From Sphagnum magellanicum (taxonomy: Eukaryota > Streptophyta > Sphagnopsida > Sphagnales > Sphagnaceae), in NCBI GenBank assembly GCA_021904315.1, contig CM038918.1, positions 18,615,349-18,679,348 of the forward strand: a stretch of 64,000 nucleotides of DNA. Reading direction: 5' to 3'. A program made the translations under genes and the position numbers. Below, piece by piece: positions 9,129-19,689 of this stretch. Each line of letters begins with the position of its first letter. The stretch's first letter is position 1. The notes below the pieces were generated by a model. The model had not been told where the DNA came from. It made no database searches and was given only the letters and a program-made list of their open reading frames with translations.

Positions 9129-12100
9129 TCACTCATCAAAATACACAATTTGAGCATTTTTTAGTTGTATAGTTTGAGGTAATCCTAGTTGCACTAGAGT
9201 GACAACAACATGAGAAAATTGATCCATACCCAAACTTTGTAGTTTATATCCAAGTGCTAGTCGCCATTCCATCTTTGAATCAGGTAAGTTGAAACCAAAC
9301 ACAATGCCGATACCACCAGGCTTGCCAAAAAATTCAATACAACTAATGGGAGTAGTAGGATTAGCAGTTGGGAAGTAAAGGAAGGCATTCAGTGTGGGTC
9401 CCACAGGTTGGTCCAACTTGAGACTCCTAATCACTAAGACCTCTTCACGGTGAAGTTGCTTTTCAAGAGGTCTTCGCACACGAAAAGTGATGGTTGAATT
9501 TGCAAAAGTGGTGAAGTTCTTGGTGCTCAATGGAGCTGTGTTGAGGATCATTTCATTGATTTCTGATGTCGAAGCTGGAAAACATGGTGCAGAAGCTGCA
9601 TCCGAGCCTTCATGGATCCATGAGTTGGGGACGTCCTCATAGTTGTATCTAAACAAACAAAATGGACAACCCAATAAAAATAAGAATTTAGTTCCATAAT
9701 AAAAACTAAATCGTGGGTGGGGAATTGGGGGTTTGAATTTAGTAGTTTCTTCATTTTCAATTGATGGGTAGTCAAAAATTACAACACAAATTATGTCAAA
9801 AGTATGCAATTAATCATTTACAACAAGCAAAAATTATGTTGCAATTTGATTAGTGCCAAACTTCAAGGGTGTCTTTAGACTTTGAACCTCTACCATAATG
9901 AGACTTTTTTAACATTTTAGATACTTTGTCTTTTTGCAAAAATGGGGAGACATAATAAAGTTATCCGCAAATTCACCCTGTCTTTGGGCCACGCTTCACC
10001 CCCTAACCCCTCTTTCAGTGGTATCCATAAAGTAAGGAGATTCTATTAAATCTCAGTATGAAATGCTGAAACTCAGTACGAAATGCTGAGTCTTAACATT
10101 TAATGCACAAAGGTTCGAGAGGGTTTATAGTAGATGTAAAGGTTGGAGCAGTGAAAATCTATTTAGCAGCAGTGGAGGCGCTTAGGAAAAAAGAAAGACA
10201 GTGAAACTCAGGAACCACGATGGTTTCTGAGGTTCACTCCCCCTTGAATGCTAATGTACTTTTTTGGAGGATTTTTTTTGAATCTCACCCTGTGTATGAC
10301 CAAACTCAGGGTACTGGTGCTGTCTTTTCCTGACTTTATGGATATCTTTAATGTTCCACCAAATTATAGGATAGAGAAATGTTATGAATTATCGGATACC
10401 GGTTTTATAAGTGCATTGGCCTGAATCTGAGGTTTCCACCAATTTCTGTATTTTACCCTCCCTAAAAATATGTTGTATATTTTACTTAGTAGGAAAAGGT
10501 TGTGGATATAGGGCTTTTGGGATTTTTGGCCTCTCTCCGAGGCTGGTGTTTTGGGAAAGGTTGTGGATATAGGGCTTTGGGGGATATTTGGTCCCTCCCC
10601 AAGGCTGCTATTTGGGGAAAGGTTGTGGATATAGAACTTTGGGGATTTCAAGCCCCTCCTGGAGGCTGCTATTTTGGGAAAGGTTGTGGATATAGGGCTT
10701 TTGGGATTTTTGGCTACTATTATGGGAAGCTTGTGGGTATAGTAGGGCTTTTGGGATTTTTGGCCCCTCCCCTCTGCCTATCAACCTCGAGATTGGACCT
10801 CAAATCCAAAAGGCCGTATATATTGGAAACCTCCTATACTAAAGCTCACTTCACTCTAGAAGTCAGGGCGCTGAAAAAACTTGGGGCCAACTTTGAGCAT
10901 TTTTTGCTTGTTGTCTAGCCCCAAGTTATTAATAAATGTTAGAACATTGACAAGTGATTTCATTGATTTGAGTAAATTTCATTAATCATAATAAACAGGA
11001 CTTAATGAGGATGCAGTGAATTCATTGATCTAATAAATGGGGATTAGTGAACTGCACCCACATTTGGTAAAAGTGTAAATTATAATGTTTTGTTCAGCAA
11101 GAGAAGAAACTGGCAACAAGTCCAGGAGCTCCTAAAACTCATGAGAGTAGTGAGTCCCTGACCTGAAGTTGTTGATGTTCAAAGCTTGTGAGATCTGGAC
11201 CTTCACCAAAGCGGCATTCTCGTCATAAAACAGGAATTGGGTGTTGAGGTAATCAGCTTGGCTGAGATCCTTGCGATTGCCTCCTGGCAACGACTTCCAA
11301 ACCTCCCACAAGCGATCGATGTTGCCATGATGTGCGTAGAAGATGGGATCCAGTGCAGCATACCGCAAAATACCCATGTCAGATAACGGGATAGTTGCAT
11401 TAGGGTTTCCAGTCCATAAATGTACGGTGCCATGAGGAGTCACTTCCAGAGTTCCTGCTCCTCTGCCAGGCGCACCTCCCAGCGTGTAGGACTCCCCGAA
11501 GAACAGACGACTGATGGGTGCAGCCGTGACGAGTTGAGTGTACATGAGACGGTTGTTCCATTGCCGCAAGGAAGTTTGGAGTTCTAGGGTTTGGTTTGCA
11601 CACTCCAACTGCCATTGAAGGTCGATCAGATTCGGCCATTTTGTGCATCGGTTTCGCCTCTCATCATACAATGATGATTGAACTTTGTTGTCGTACATGG
11701 GATTCGCAAATGCAAGAGGGATCACATTCGCAAGTGGTGGCTCCGGTGATTGATTATCCCAATTCCAAAAGGGTAAAGCAAATGTGTCGTCGTCGCCCAA
11801 AAGCTTTGCCAGTATGCGTTCGTGAAAGTAGAGAAAGAATCGATGCCATGGGAGAAACAACCACCCAAAGTGAACCTCAAAGCTTATTGTACTACTCCTC
11901 CCGCTACTCGTCAAGACATCAAAGTTGAAAGCTGCGTTGCAATATGCACAATGGAGTGTAGCTTGATTCTTCCATGATCGCGGATCTGAGTCTGGTAGTG
12001 CTTTCAGAAGCCGGTATGCCCTTTGATATTTGGCAATGTAAGCATCGTCCAAGAGGTGAGCAGCTGGCCTGGTACGCATGGGAAGCTTTCTATCAAAGAC

Positions 12101-12256
12101 ATAGAGCTTCTCGCTGATCGTCCCATTATAGGGAGCTGGGCAACATCCTTGGTAGTTATTACAGTTGCTGAAATTAGGTGCAGGAAAGGGTAGGGCTTGC
12201 ACTAGTCCTTTGCAAGCAAAAACTGCCAAACTCATGATCACCACTAGCATCATCAT
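9129..12256 (-). CDS. Polyphenol oxidase (catechol oxidase/tyrosinase)
   Basis: Dicopper enzyme oxidising o-diphenols to quinones. Coding exons are 12256-11163 and 9648-9129; AG|GTCAGG joins TTTAG|ATACAA and rebuilds an Arg codon, giving about 538 residues, normal for plant enzymes. A secretory signal (MMMLVVIMSLAVFACKG..) is followed by the Cys-rich NCNNYQGCCPAP start of the mature enzyme. CuA ligands lie in LHCAYC (the Cys is placed for the thioether bridge), FLPWHRFF and YFHERIL; CuB ligands in TPHGTVHLW and YAHHGNIDRLW. Exon 1 ends in the DWL-like region (DYLNTQFLFYDENAALVKV). Exon 2 carries YNYEDVPNSW and the KFDV-like C-terminal domain (EEVLVIRSLKLD..HVVVTLVQ). An alternative upstream ATG is at 12346. 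No defect seen. The secretory signal instead of a plastid transit peptide is as reported for moss enzymes. Confidence 0.92.
10055..10215 (+). repeat. Dispersed repeat, copy A
   Basis: The stretch from GTATGAAATGCTGAAA..., through GGTTCGAGAG, GGAGCAGTGAAAAT and GCGCTTAGGAAAAA, to GAAACTCAG, recurs inverted at 17150-17295. It lies in the polyphenol oxidase intron. Ends and class not resolved. Confidence 0.65.
10492..10790. repeat. Minisatellite, about 61-bp unit, five copies
   Basis: Each unit contains GGAAAGGTTGTGGATATAG, GGGATTT..TGG and a CCCCTCC..GGCTGCTATT stretch. Unit starts recur at about 10495, 10556, 10618, 10679 and 10735. It lies within the polyphenol oxidase intron. An open frame through it reflects the repeat, not a gene. 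Confidence 0.85.
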
Positions 12257-12500
12257 ATTCTTGTGTGCTATGCAAACTGCAGCCAGGTTGCTCTGATTGT
12301 TACCTCCTTGAAACAACACCAAAGGTCCTCCTACTAAGTGTAACATGCGCTCATCCTGAGAACAAACAAACAAACAAACCAACCAACCCTGTCACACAGC
12401 AAGCCCAAAGAATCTTACCACTGAAACCAATTCTGGTGCTCAGTTCTCAGTCTAGTGCTCAGCTCTCACTCTGACTGCATGATCTACTAGACTCTGATAG
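12257..12500 (-). promoter_or_regulatory. Polyphenol oxidase 5' leader with a short intron
   Basis: On the minus strand a donor CAGTG|GTAAGATT at 12418 and an acceptor GTTTGTTCTCAG ending at 12356 bound a possible 63-bp leader intron with a T/G-rich tract. The following exon starts GATGAGCGCATG, giving the alternative ATG at 12346. A short upstream ORF (ATGCAGTCAGAGTGA) lies before the donor. Confidence 0.5.
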
Positions 12501-12950
12501 AAGCCTGCTGGTGATGATCTCAATTATCCACACTACAAATCTTGAGGGGAAAATTTTGAAAAGGAGTATCTCAGCTGGCTGGTGTTCTAGTCAAGAGACA
12601 ACAGGAAAACGTTAAGTTCTACAACAAATTCCTCATGATATCATGTATTGATTTTTAAATACTGATCTTGATCATCACGGCAACAATAGTAATATATGCA
12701 TGACACAAGCTGGAATGGCATTTTGTCTGAGGAGATGTCATCTTTTGTAGGGAAAAAGCTTGACAAGCTCTTGCTCAAATGAACACAAGTCTAGATCATA
12801 GTAAAATCTGCACATCCTTTTATCGCCCTTCAGAAAATTTTATTTTCGCCAATTTTTTTATTTTCTTTTTTTGGTGGGGGGGGGATTGGGTACCTCTGAA
12901 TCAAAGCTCATCAGCTCAAATGGAGTTATAGCAAGCAAGATTGTAAAAGC
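12501..12950. other. Upstream flank of polyphenol oxidase
   Basis: No further gene. Contains a G-rich run near 12875-12886. Any promoter elements are not obvious by eye. Confidence 0.35.
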
Positions 12951-13364
12951 TCATGGGGTTTTACACCGGGTAAAGCCCTCAGAGTGGTGGAGCTTTACCA
13001 TAATTTGGGCTCCCTCAAGCACGCCCTTATTGTGATGAAGCTGAAGCTCCACCCTCAGGCCTTTACTGTACACTTTGTCATGCAGTATATTACAAAGTGA
13101 CTTTACTATATAATTGTGTACGATAAAGCTTTTGGTAGGCCCATATTCTAGTAAAGCTAAAGCCCCATCCTGTGGACTTTACCAAGTCATGCCGTATCGT
13201 ACCAATTTGTTAAGGTGACGACTAGTGACGACTAGAGATGCCTCTAACTCTCACATGTAGTACTTTTCCATAATATACTACATGATAACAAATTGTTAAG
13301 TTGACAACTTGTGATTCCTCTAACTTTGTCGTGTAGTCTTCTTCCATACTATGTCCCCAAAATT

Positions 13365-13655
13365 CTGCCCCTGCCTGTTAGCCTAGGCCAAAAATGGTGA
13401 CCAACAGTTTTGGAAATAGAAATTTCATGCAGCCAATGGGATGGTCAGCATGCACTCATGATTGGCCCTGGTTTTTCTTTCTTGGGGGTGAGGGGGGGGT
13501 GGGGGGGCGGTCTTGGGGGGAGTTATTTTTTGTTTTTCTTCCTTCTTCAATTCTGCCCCTGCCGTTAGCTCAGGCCAAAAGTGTTGACCAACAGTTTTGA
13601 AAATCAAAATTACATGCATCCAATGGGTTGGCTGAAGCATGCACTCAAGGAAGTT
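13365..13655. repeat. Direct duplication, about 185 bp apart
   Basis: An approximately 100-bp block (ATTCTGCCCCTGCC..TTAGC..AGGCCAAAA, ACCAACAGTTTTG, ATGCA.CCAATGGG.TGG, GCATGCACTCA) occurs at about 13365 and 13548. A G-rich run lies between the copies (13485-13521). Confidence 0.75.
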
Positions 13656-13802
13656 TTTGGGCAGGGGTGTGGGGGGAGGGTTTCTGTAGTTTTTCCTTTG
13701 TTCTCAACATGTTCCCTTCAAGTTCCCAATGTGTTCCTCAAGGGTGTTCCCAATGGCACCTTGCTTTAATCCCATATGTTTTGCCCATAGTCCTCTCTTT
13801 CT

Positions 13803-13818
13803 CACCTATATATAGGTG
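13803..13818. other. 16-bp perfect palindrome with TATA core
   Basis: CACCTATATATAGGTG is perfectly self-complementary. It could be a TATA box in either direction, but no supported gene starts beside it. Confidence 0.5.
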
Positions 13819-14559
13819 GGCCAATGGAGAGGCACTCCATCTTTCAATGTAATCTTCTATTTCGAGGGAGCCCCCCTAGTTTCAACTTTCTTTTGTGATG
13901 GGCCATCAAAATAACTCATTGCAAAAAAAAACAGTTGAACTTATGAGACAACCCCAACTAACTAATATCAATCATACTATATCACACTGTAGTACATGAT
14001 AACAAATTGTTGAGGTGACAATGAGTGAGGCCTCCAACTCTGTCATGTAATATTCTTCCATACTATACACGACAACCCTGTAAGGTTCACTGTACACTTT
14101 CTGGTACAGTATAGCACCAATTCATTTAAGCTGACAACTAGTGACTCCTCTAACTTTGACATTTAGTATTCTTCAGTACTGAACACTTGACAAGCATTAC
14201 GTAAAGCTGACAAATTATTCTTAAATTCTAGTGATGTTTTAGGGGTCGTGCTTAATAGATTGAATCTAACGATTCTGTTGTGTCCCTTTCTGGAGCATTT
14301 CCACGATGAGAAGGGGCCTACAATGAGGGTGGTAGCCAAGGGTCCAGCCCAGCATCTTCACAATGTCTCTCATGTGTGGGCTTCAAGCCCGGAAAATCTC
14401 AAGGCCAACATTATCCTGAACTTAAACATACATACTTCACACAGCATAGGAGGGGTCCAGGGTTTATTATATTCTGCACACTCGGATTAAGAGAAATCGT
14501 ACACCTTTAAGTAGTAGCTCCAAATATTCCTCCTAGAACAAAGAGAGGGCCAACTATTG

Positions 14560-14862
14560 TAGTACCTTTTCAGGTTCAGCACAAATTATATTATTTTCAC
14601 TCTTGTTGAATTTTTCAGAAAAAAAATTATTAAATGTTGAAAATCCAATCAAATCAGCCAAAATTAAACCCACAACAAGTTTAACTAAATAATGAAACCT
14701 TTCGTCATCTAACCAAAAGCACAGCAGGAAACCAATGAAAACTATTATTGAATTTATTTCTTACATGCCAAATTTTTCAAAATAAAAAACTCATCTCTGA
14801 ATCAAAATTTTCAAATTATATTAATTATTTGACACATTAATGTGGAACCTGAAAAGGTACTA
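14560..14862. mobile_element. 303-bp MITE with perfect terminal repeats and TA ends
   Basis: The left end TAGTACCTTTTCAGGTTC and right end GAACCTGAAAAGGTACTA are exact reverse complements over 18 bp. Reading the outer TA as target duplication leaves a 16-bp inverted repeat, as in Tc1/mariner-type elements. The interior is AT-rich and non-coding. The perfect ends suggest a fairly recent insertion. Confidence 0.85.
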
Positions 14863-14879
14863 TGATAGTAGGCCTATAT

Positions 14880-15856
14880 TACCCTAAGAGTGTTGGGGAT
14901 AATATGCCTACTTAAATTTACAACATCATTGCCACCCTTAGGGGGTAAAGCCTAAGAACCCTCACATCCTATGCCTCAAGATTTATGTATGTTTAGGTTC
15001 ATGGTAATGAACATGCCACGTGCTTTATGATCTATGTATGTTTTAAGTTTGTGATAATGTTTGCGTTATTATAATGCTTAACAATCTATGTTGATCAGCC
15101 TTTTCTATTATTGGCAAAATTTCACAACAAAGCAAAATTCTAATTCTAAAATCAAGTGATTTTGGAGGTTTTCAATTGTTAGAAGTGAGAAAAAAATAAT
15201 TGCCAAAATTTTATATTGGGTTTTCAATGTGTATTAAAAATATATATATAAGTACAATAAAAGATTATATTTCATATTTGTTTTATAGTCATATTTGGCT
15301 AAGTCTTCCTAGAGATGATTGCCTCTTTTTCTACATGTTCCTATCAATGATTGCCACTTTGACAACAAACAAAAATTCATTAAAAAACCATTTATATGTA
15401 TGTTTAAGTTCATAATAATGTTCACCTGAAGTGCTTTACAATCTATACATCTATTTAAGGTCATGATAATGTTTGCCTTGTGCTTTACAAGTTTAGGGTT
15501 TAAGTGTTTATGGTGTTTTATTTTTTGAAATGCCTTGCCAGGAAAAAAATACCTTGCGTAAGGTGCCCTCCAATTACACTAAACAAATGGGAGCATGCTT
15601 TTACAATCATGTGAAACACTCCGAGAAATGGGTGAGGGCCATTCCTAAAATGCAAGGCCAAACTCAACTACCTATTGCCTTGTCCTAATACCCTTATTTT
15701 GTATAATACCCTCCACCCTGGGTCTTGGGGGGGCAGATTATGTCATTTTTGTGACACATTATATCACATAATCCTTTGTTGATGATCATACATTCATAAT
15801 AGTGATCAAAATGTTTATTGAGCACGAATTTTATCTAGAAATTGTTGAAAATGCCT
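14880..15856. other. No gene seen
   Basis: AT-rich DNA with scattered half-repeats such as TTTATGTATGTTTAGGTTCATGGTAATG at about 14982 and related pieces near 15020, 15395 and 15450, probably a weak old tandem family. Confidence 0.35.
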
Positions 15857-15864
15857 TCCTAGAT

Positions 15865-16624
15865 CAGTGTTGGGCAATTCTCAAATGCTGATCCAGTTCT
15901 CAACTCAGTTTTTAGCCCAGTTTTCATAATGAGAACCAATTGACACTTTTACATGAGAAAATCGAACTGAAAATCAACCTCAGTTCTCCCATGAATGAGA
16001 TCTGGTTATGAGAACTGGTTCAAATTTTATTTTATTTTAAAATTATTTTTGAGAATCGAACATGTTCTCTCATAGAACTCAGATTCAGTTCTCAGAGTCT
16101 TTGTATCATTATTGGTTCCTCTTGTTCTTCATCTCACGTGGAACTGCTGCTATTGGCTCCTCTTGATCTTCTTCTCACTTCGGGATGCTACTTTTTTCAT
16201 GTTGTTATTATTTTTTTCCTTTTACTGCTATTTACTCTTCTTTTTACTGTTATTACTCATCTCTTTTTACTGCTATTACTCTTTTCCCATTGCTCTTCTT
16301 CTTTTCCTGTTGCTATTACTCTTCTCACATGGTGTTTGCTCTTTTCATGCGGTGAAGTAATTAAATTATTTAATTGTTAAAACTGATTTTAAGTAATGAA
16401 AAACTTCATGATCAAGTTGTGAAAGTCAGATGTGAAAACCAGTTGTTGTATATATGAGAATTGTCATATTTGAGAATTGGGTGAGTTTGAAAAGAATAAA
16501 ATTCTGATAACCTGACCGATTCTCATCAGCCCAAAAAATATATATATTAGACAGGTTTTCATTACATCAAAAGAGAACCAAAACCTCTCGATTTTCACAA
16601 AAAAATGCAAATCAACCAACACTG
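15865..16624. mobile_element. Non-autonomous hAT element (MITE)
   Basis: Starts CAGTGTTGGGCAATTCTC and ends ...CAACCAACACTG, so the termini are CAGTGTTGG inverted. It is flanked by TCCTAGAT (15857-15864) and TCCTAGAC (16625-16632), an 8-bp duplication with one mismatch, the hAT signature. The interior has many 'AGTTCTC/GAGAACC' motifs and a CTTTTACTGCTATTACT repeat tract (about 16140-16330); no transposase. Confidence 0.85.
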
Positions 16625-16632
16625 TCCTAGAC

Positions 16633-17145
16633 ATTAATATGATAGAATGGCCTTGCCCTTGCCCATTATGTTGGGTGCATTGCCTAGCTAGCCCTAATTT
16701 TGGCTACCCTAGTGCCTGACCTAACTTAATATACCAGGGCTTGACCGTTCCATGATGCGTAATGGCACTAGTTTTCTTGGAAACTTACGAGAAAAATCCA
16801 ATTCTCCAAAACTTTTTCTCTCTCTTTTAGCCTAGAGATTGGATAGAAAGTTCTAAGTAAACTTCCTTTGCTTTCCAAGAATAAAGTGTTTCAGGTCTGA
16901 TCTTCTACAGGATTGCAATTGCATACATTATTATTATTGTTCTCTCTGGATCAGTACTACAATTCATGTATAGCACGAGCACGAACTTTTGAAGTACAAA
17001 AGAGATATCTGTAAAGTCAACCGATTAGGGGGCGAGAACGGCCAGTTTTCGCATAATAGGGCATCAAACGCATAACTCGGAATGAAAATTTTACAAAAGG
17101 AAGCAACTGGGACCCAAACTAGTTTTTTCCACCAATTTCGGTGGT
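16633..17145. other. No gene seen
   Basis: Intergenic DNA with mixed composition; nothing recognised. Confidence 0.35.
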
Positions 17146-17149
17146 AAAC

Positions 17150-17295
17150 TGAGTTTCATCTGATGGTTCCTTTTTCCTGAGCGCCTGCACCTCTGCTACA
17201 TATATTTTCACTGCTCCTACGTGTACAACTACTATAATTACTCTCGAACCTCGAGCATTGAATGCTGACTTTCAGCATTTCATACCCACATTTAA
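17150..17295 (-). repeat. Dispersed repeat, copy B (inverted)
   Basis: The reverse complement of 10055-10215 in part: GTATGAAATGCTGAAA, GGTTCGAGAG, GGAGCAGTGAAAAT, GCGCTCAGGAAAAA and GAAACTCAG occur in the same order on the minus strand. Confidence 0.65.
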
Positions 17296-17854
17296 TAAAT
17301 TACTTTGAGGATACCACTGAAGGCCCCGTAGGGGATGACATAGAGGGTGACTTTATAGATAACTTTAAAGTATAGGTGTTTTTTTGAGTTTCTTTCTATT
17401 TGACATTTTTGCCCACTTGGGATCACACTTTCTATCGCTGGGGATCTTGTTCTTGAACACCAGGGTACACTCAGACTTAGTAATAGGGCTGAGGATTTTC
17501 TCAATCTTGGTTAATATCATCTCGGCCGGCAGCAATAATAAAATATTCTCTCTCACCTTATACATGGTAAATTCGTGTTTATGGGTGGGGATGCAGAGAC
17601 AATTAACACTCTATATTGGATGTGGAAAACACTTGTAGCGGCTGAAATAGGGGTGTGGGTGGGCATGTTCTTAGTAACATGAAATTGTGGCAAAAGAGGT
17701 CGGCCTGCTTGAATTGCACTGCCATGTTGTACCACAAGATATCTCTACACTTTTAGCCAACAGAAGCTATTCCAGTTATACAAAAGTTGAAAAGAGTATG
17801 AAAATGCAATGGATAAGAACTGGAGTCTTAACAACTATGAAGTACCTGACTGGC

Positions 17855-18387
17855 TCACATCTGAATTGGATGCCATTGTATATCTCTCCCCTTGAGACAC
17901 TGGAGAGAACAGATCCAAATTTGACCCTTCTTTCCTCTCCTCTGAACCACCAAAACATTCTGCATCACCAAAACAGCAAGTTTTCTTGCCAGTAAAATAG
18001 TTGCAAAACAGTTCGTAACAAATTTACATCAATTGTTTGTCCTGGCCATCCCAACTTTCAGGTTTGAATAAGCACCTCATGGCACAGGTCTAGCAGTTGG
18101 ACACAACTTATACAAGCTGGGGATATCACTGTTCATTTTGTCCATCTCTTTACAGTGTTGGATGGAACCTTGATGTTTGATCTGATATACACCTGCAAAA
18201 ATCCATGATCATGGATGAAGATCAGATTGTGGCCAGGTATGCAAGCACTGGTAACACTTACATCCCACGTCCTTCCCTTGCACAGAGTCTCACTTGACAT
18301 ATAGAGCCTCAAGTGGCTACTTGTACTCTCTTGTGTCCAAAGCTTCAACAAGAGTACAAAAAATGGTTCCATCCCATTACCAAACAT
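17855..18387 (-). CDS. Possible two-exon gene of unknown function
   Basis: I do not recognise this protein. An ATG at 18387 opens 65 codons (MEPFFVLLLKLWTQES..RTWDVSVTSACIPG..FIHDHGFLQ) ending at a good donor (TTGCAG|GTGTAT, after 18193). A phase-0 acceptor (TTTTGGTGATGCAG) lets the frame continue at 17959 with NVLVVQRRGKKGQIWICSLQ and stop at 17855. That gives about 99 residues with a 233-bp intron. The amino-acid content looks coding (Trp, Cys and charged residues well spread), and the second exon is basic. It may be the last exons of a longer gene whose upstream exons I could not find. Alternative frames of the second exon are also open, so this is tentative. Confidence 0.35.
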
Positions 18388-18399
18388 AATGCCAACTCA

Positions 18400-19680
18400 C
18401 ATATATATCACATCAGTCCTAAACATTAATAGGTATATAATCACCATATGGTGTAAGATTCTCTTTTCTTCCTCTTTGTTGTCACCACTGCTTTCATATC
18501 TACTTTCACCCATTCTTGCTTACATACTCACAGGACAAATCCTCCCTAAATATGCATGGAAACATAAGAGAAAAGACATAGATATCTATGACATTGCAGA
18601 AAAAAATCCACAATAAAACTAAAAGGTAACCCATCATATCAGTTCCCACCAAACCAAAACAAACATGACAAGAATGTGTGCAGTCATAACTTTTGTGAGT
18701 GTCACTCAGAAAGTATTGGACTCTCACTCATCATGAATGGCATTGACTAGAACCCATTACTCCCCCTTCTCTCACTTCATCAGCTCCTAACAGTGGGTGT
18801 AGAAAAGTGTATTCCAAAAATATGTTTTAGTGGATGTCACTATTATGCACTTCAAACATACTTTATTCTTTGGAAAAAACTTGCATCTACAATTTTCATG
18901 TCATAAAAATGTGCACCATATCTATATGTAGGGCATCATATGTGTAATTTTCAAGTTTCAAGTTTTATGAACCTACTTGCATCTACTTGTTTTCAAATAG
19001 GTCATGACAAATAATTTATAAAGTAACATGAAAGTAGAATGATTAATTTGATTTTTTAACCTTTTTTTTTTGCAAATCACAAGCTACACATGCCTACTAC
19101 AACCTCATCCAAATAGATGAACCATATTGTACTATTATTGCCTACTTTTTCATCCATTTAAGGAGAAAAATGAAAACTATAACTTCCGGCTTTATTTTTT
19201 CTATCTACTTTACCATGCATGCACCCAAATATGCTAAATTCTTGATAAATATACAAAATGCAGCTTGTGTAATTACACAATTTATCCTAAAATATAATGT
19301 GAAAACTATTCACATCTTTCAAAACCCTCCTCATGGTCCAAGTTGGTGACAGCACACAAAAACCACTAATGATGTCCCACATATAACAAATGTAGATCCA
19401 AGATAACACCATTGATCAGAAAACGATATTGAAATCTTGATTAGCTTCAATCATTAAACCCCCCTGTTTTGAGGTCCTCTATTTTCATACATTTGATATA
19501 TATACAACCAACCTTGAGAAAGGAGCAAAAAATCAATTCACTAGATTTCCCCTTAATGAGGAAATCATAACATAGATATTCAAACATTGTGATTAAAAAG
19601 CAAGAAAATTATATATTTATGACCAACATTTTTTTTGTTCCTGAATTTTTTATCTTATTATTAGGGTCATCTCATTAACA
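18400..19680. other. No gene seen
   Basis: AT-rich intergenic DNA with short ORFs only. Confidence 0.35.
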
Positions 19681-19689
19681 TTGAAGCCA

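Larger units (their letters stand above)
13195..14200. repeat. Diverged tandem family, about 95-bp unit, interrupted
   Basis: Units built from AACAAATTGTTAAG.TGACAA, then CCTCTAACT.TG.C.TGTAGT and TTCTTCCATACTAT. Copies are seen around 13200, 13285, 13990 and 14110, and CACTGTACACTTT..GTACAGTAT links some of them. The array is interrupted at about 13350-13975 by unrelated sequence that itself contains a duplication. Confidence 0.6.

Noticed and set aside
10382-10918. ORFs on both strands with repeated Gly or Pro motifs
   Set aside because: Products of the 61-bp minisatellite in the polyphenol oxidase intron.
16112-16380. Leu/Phe-rich ORFs suggesting a membrane protein
   Set aside because: They come from the TTTACTGCTATTACT-like repeats inside the hAT MITE.
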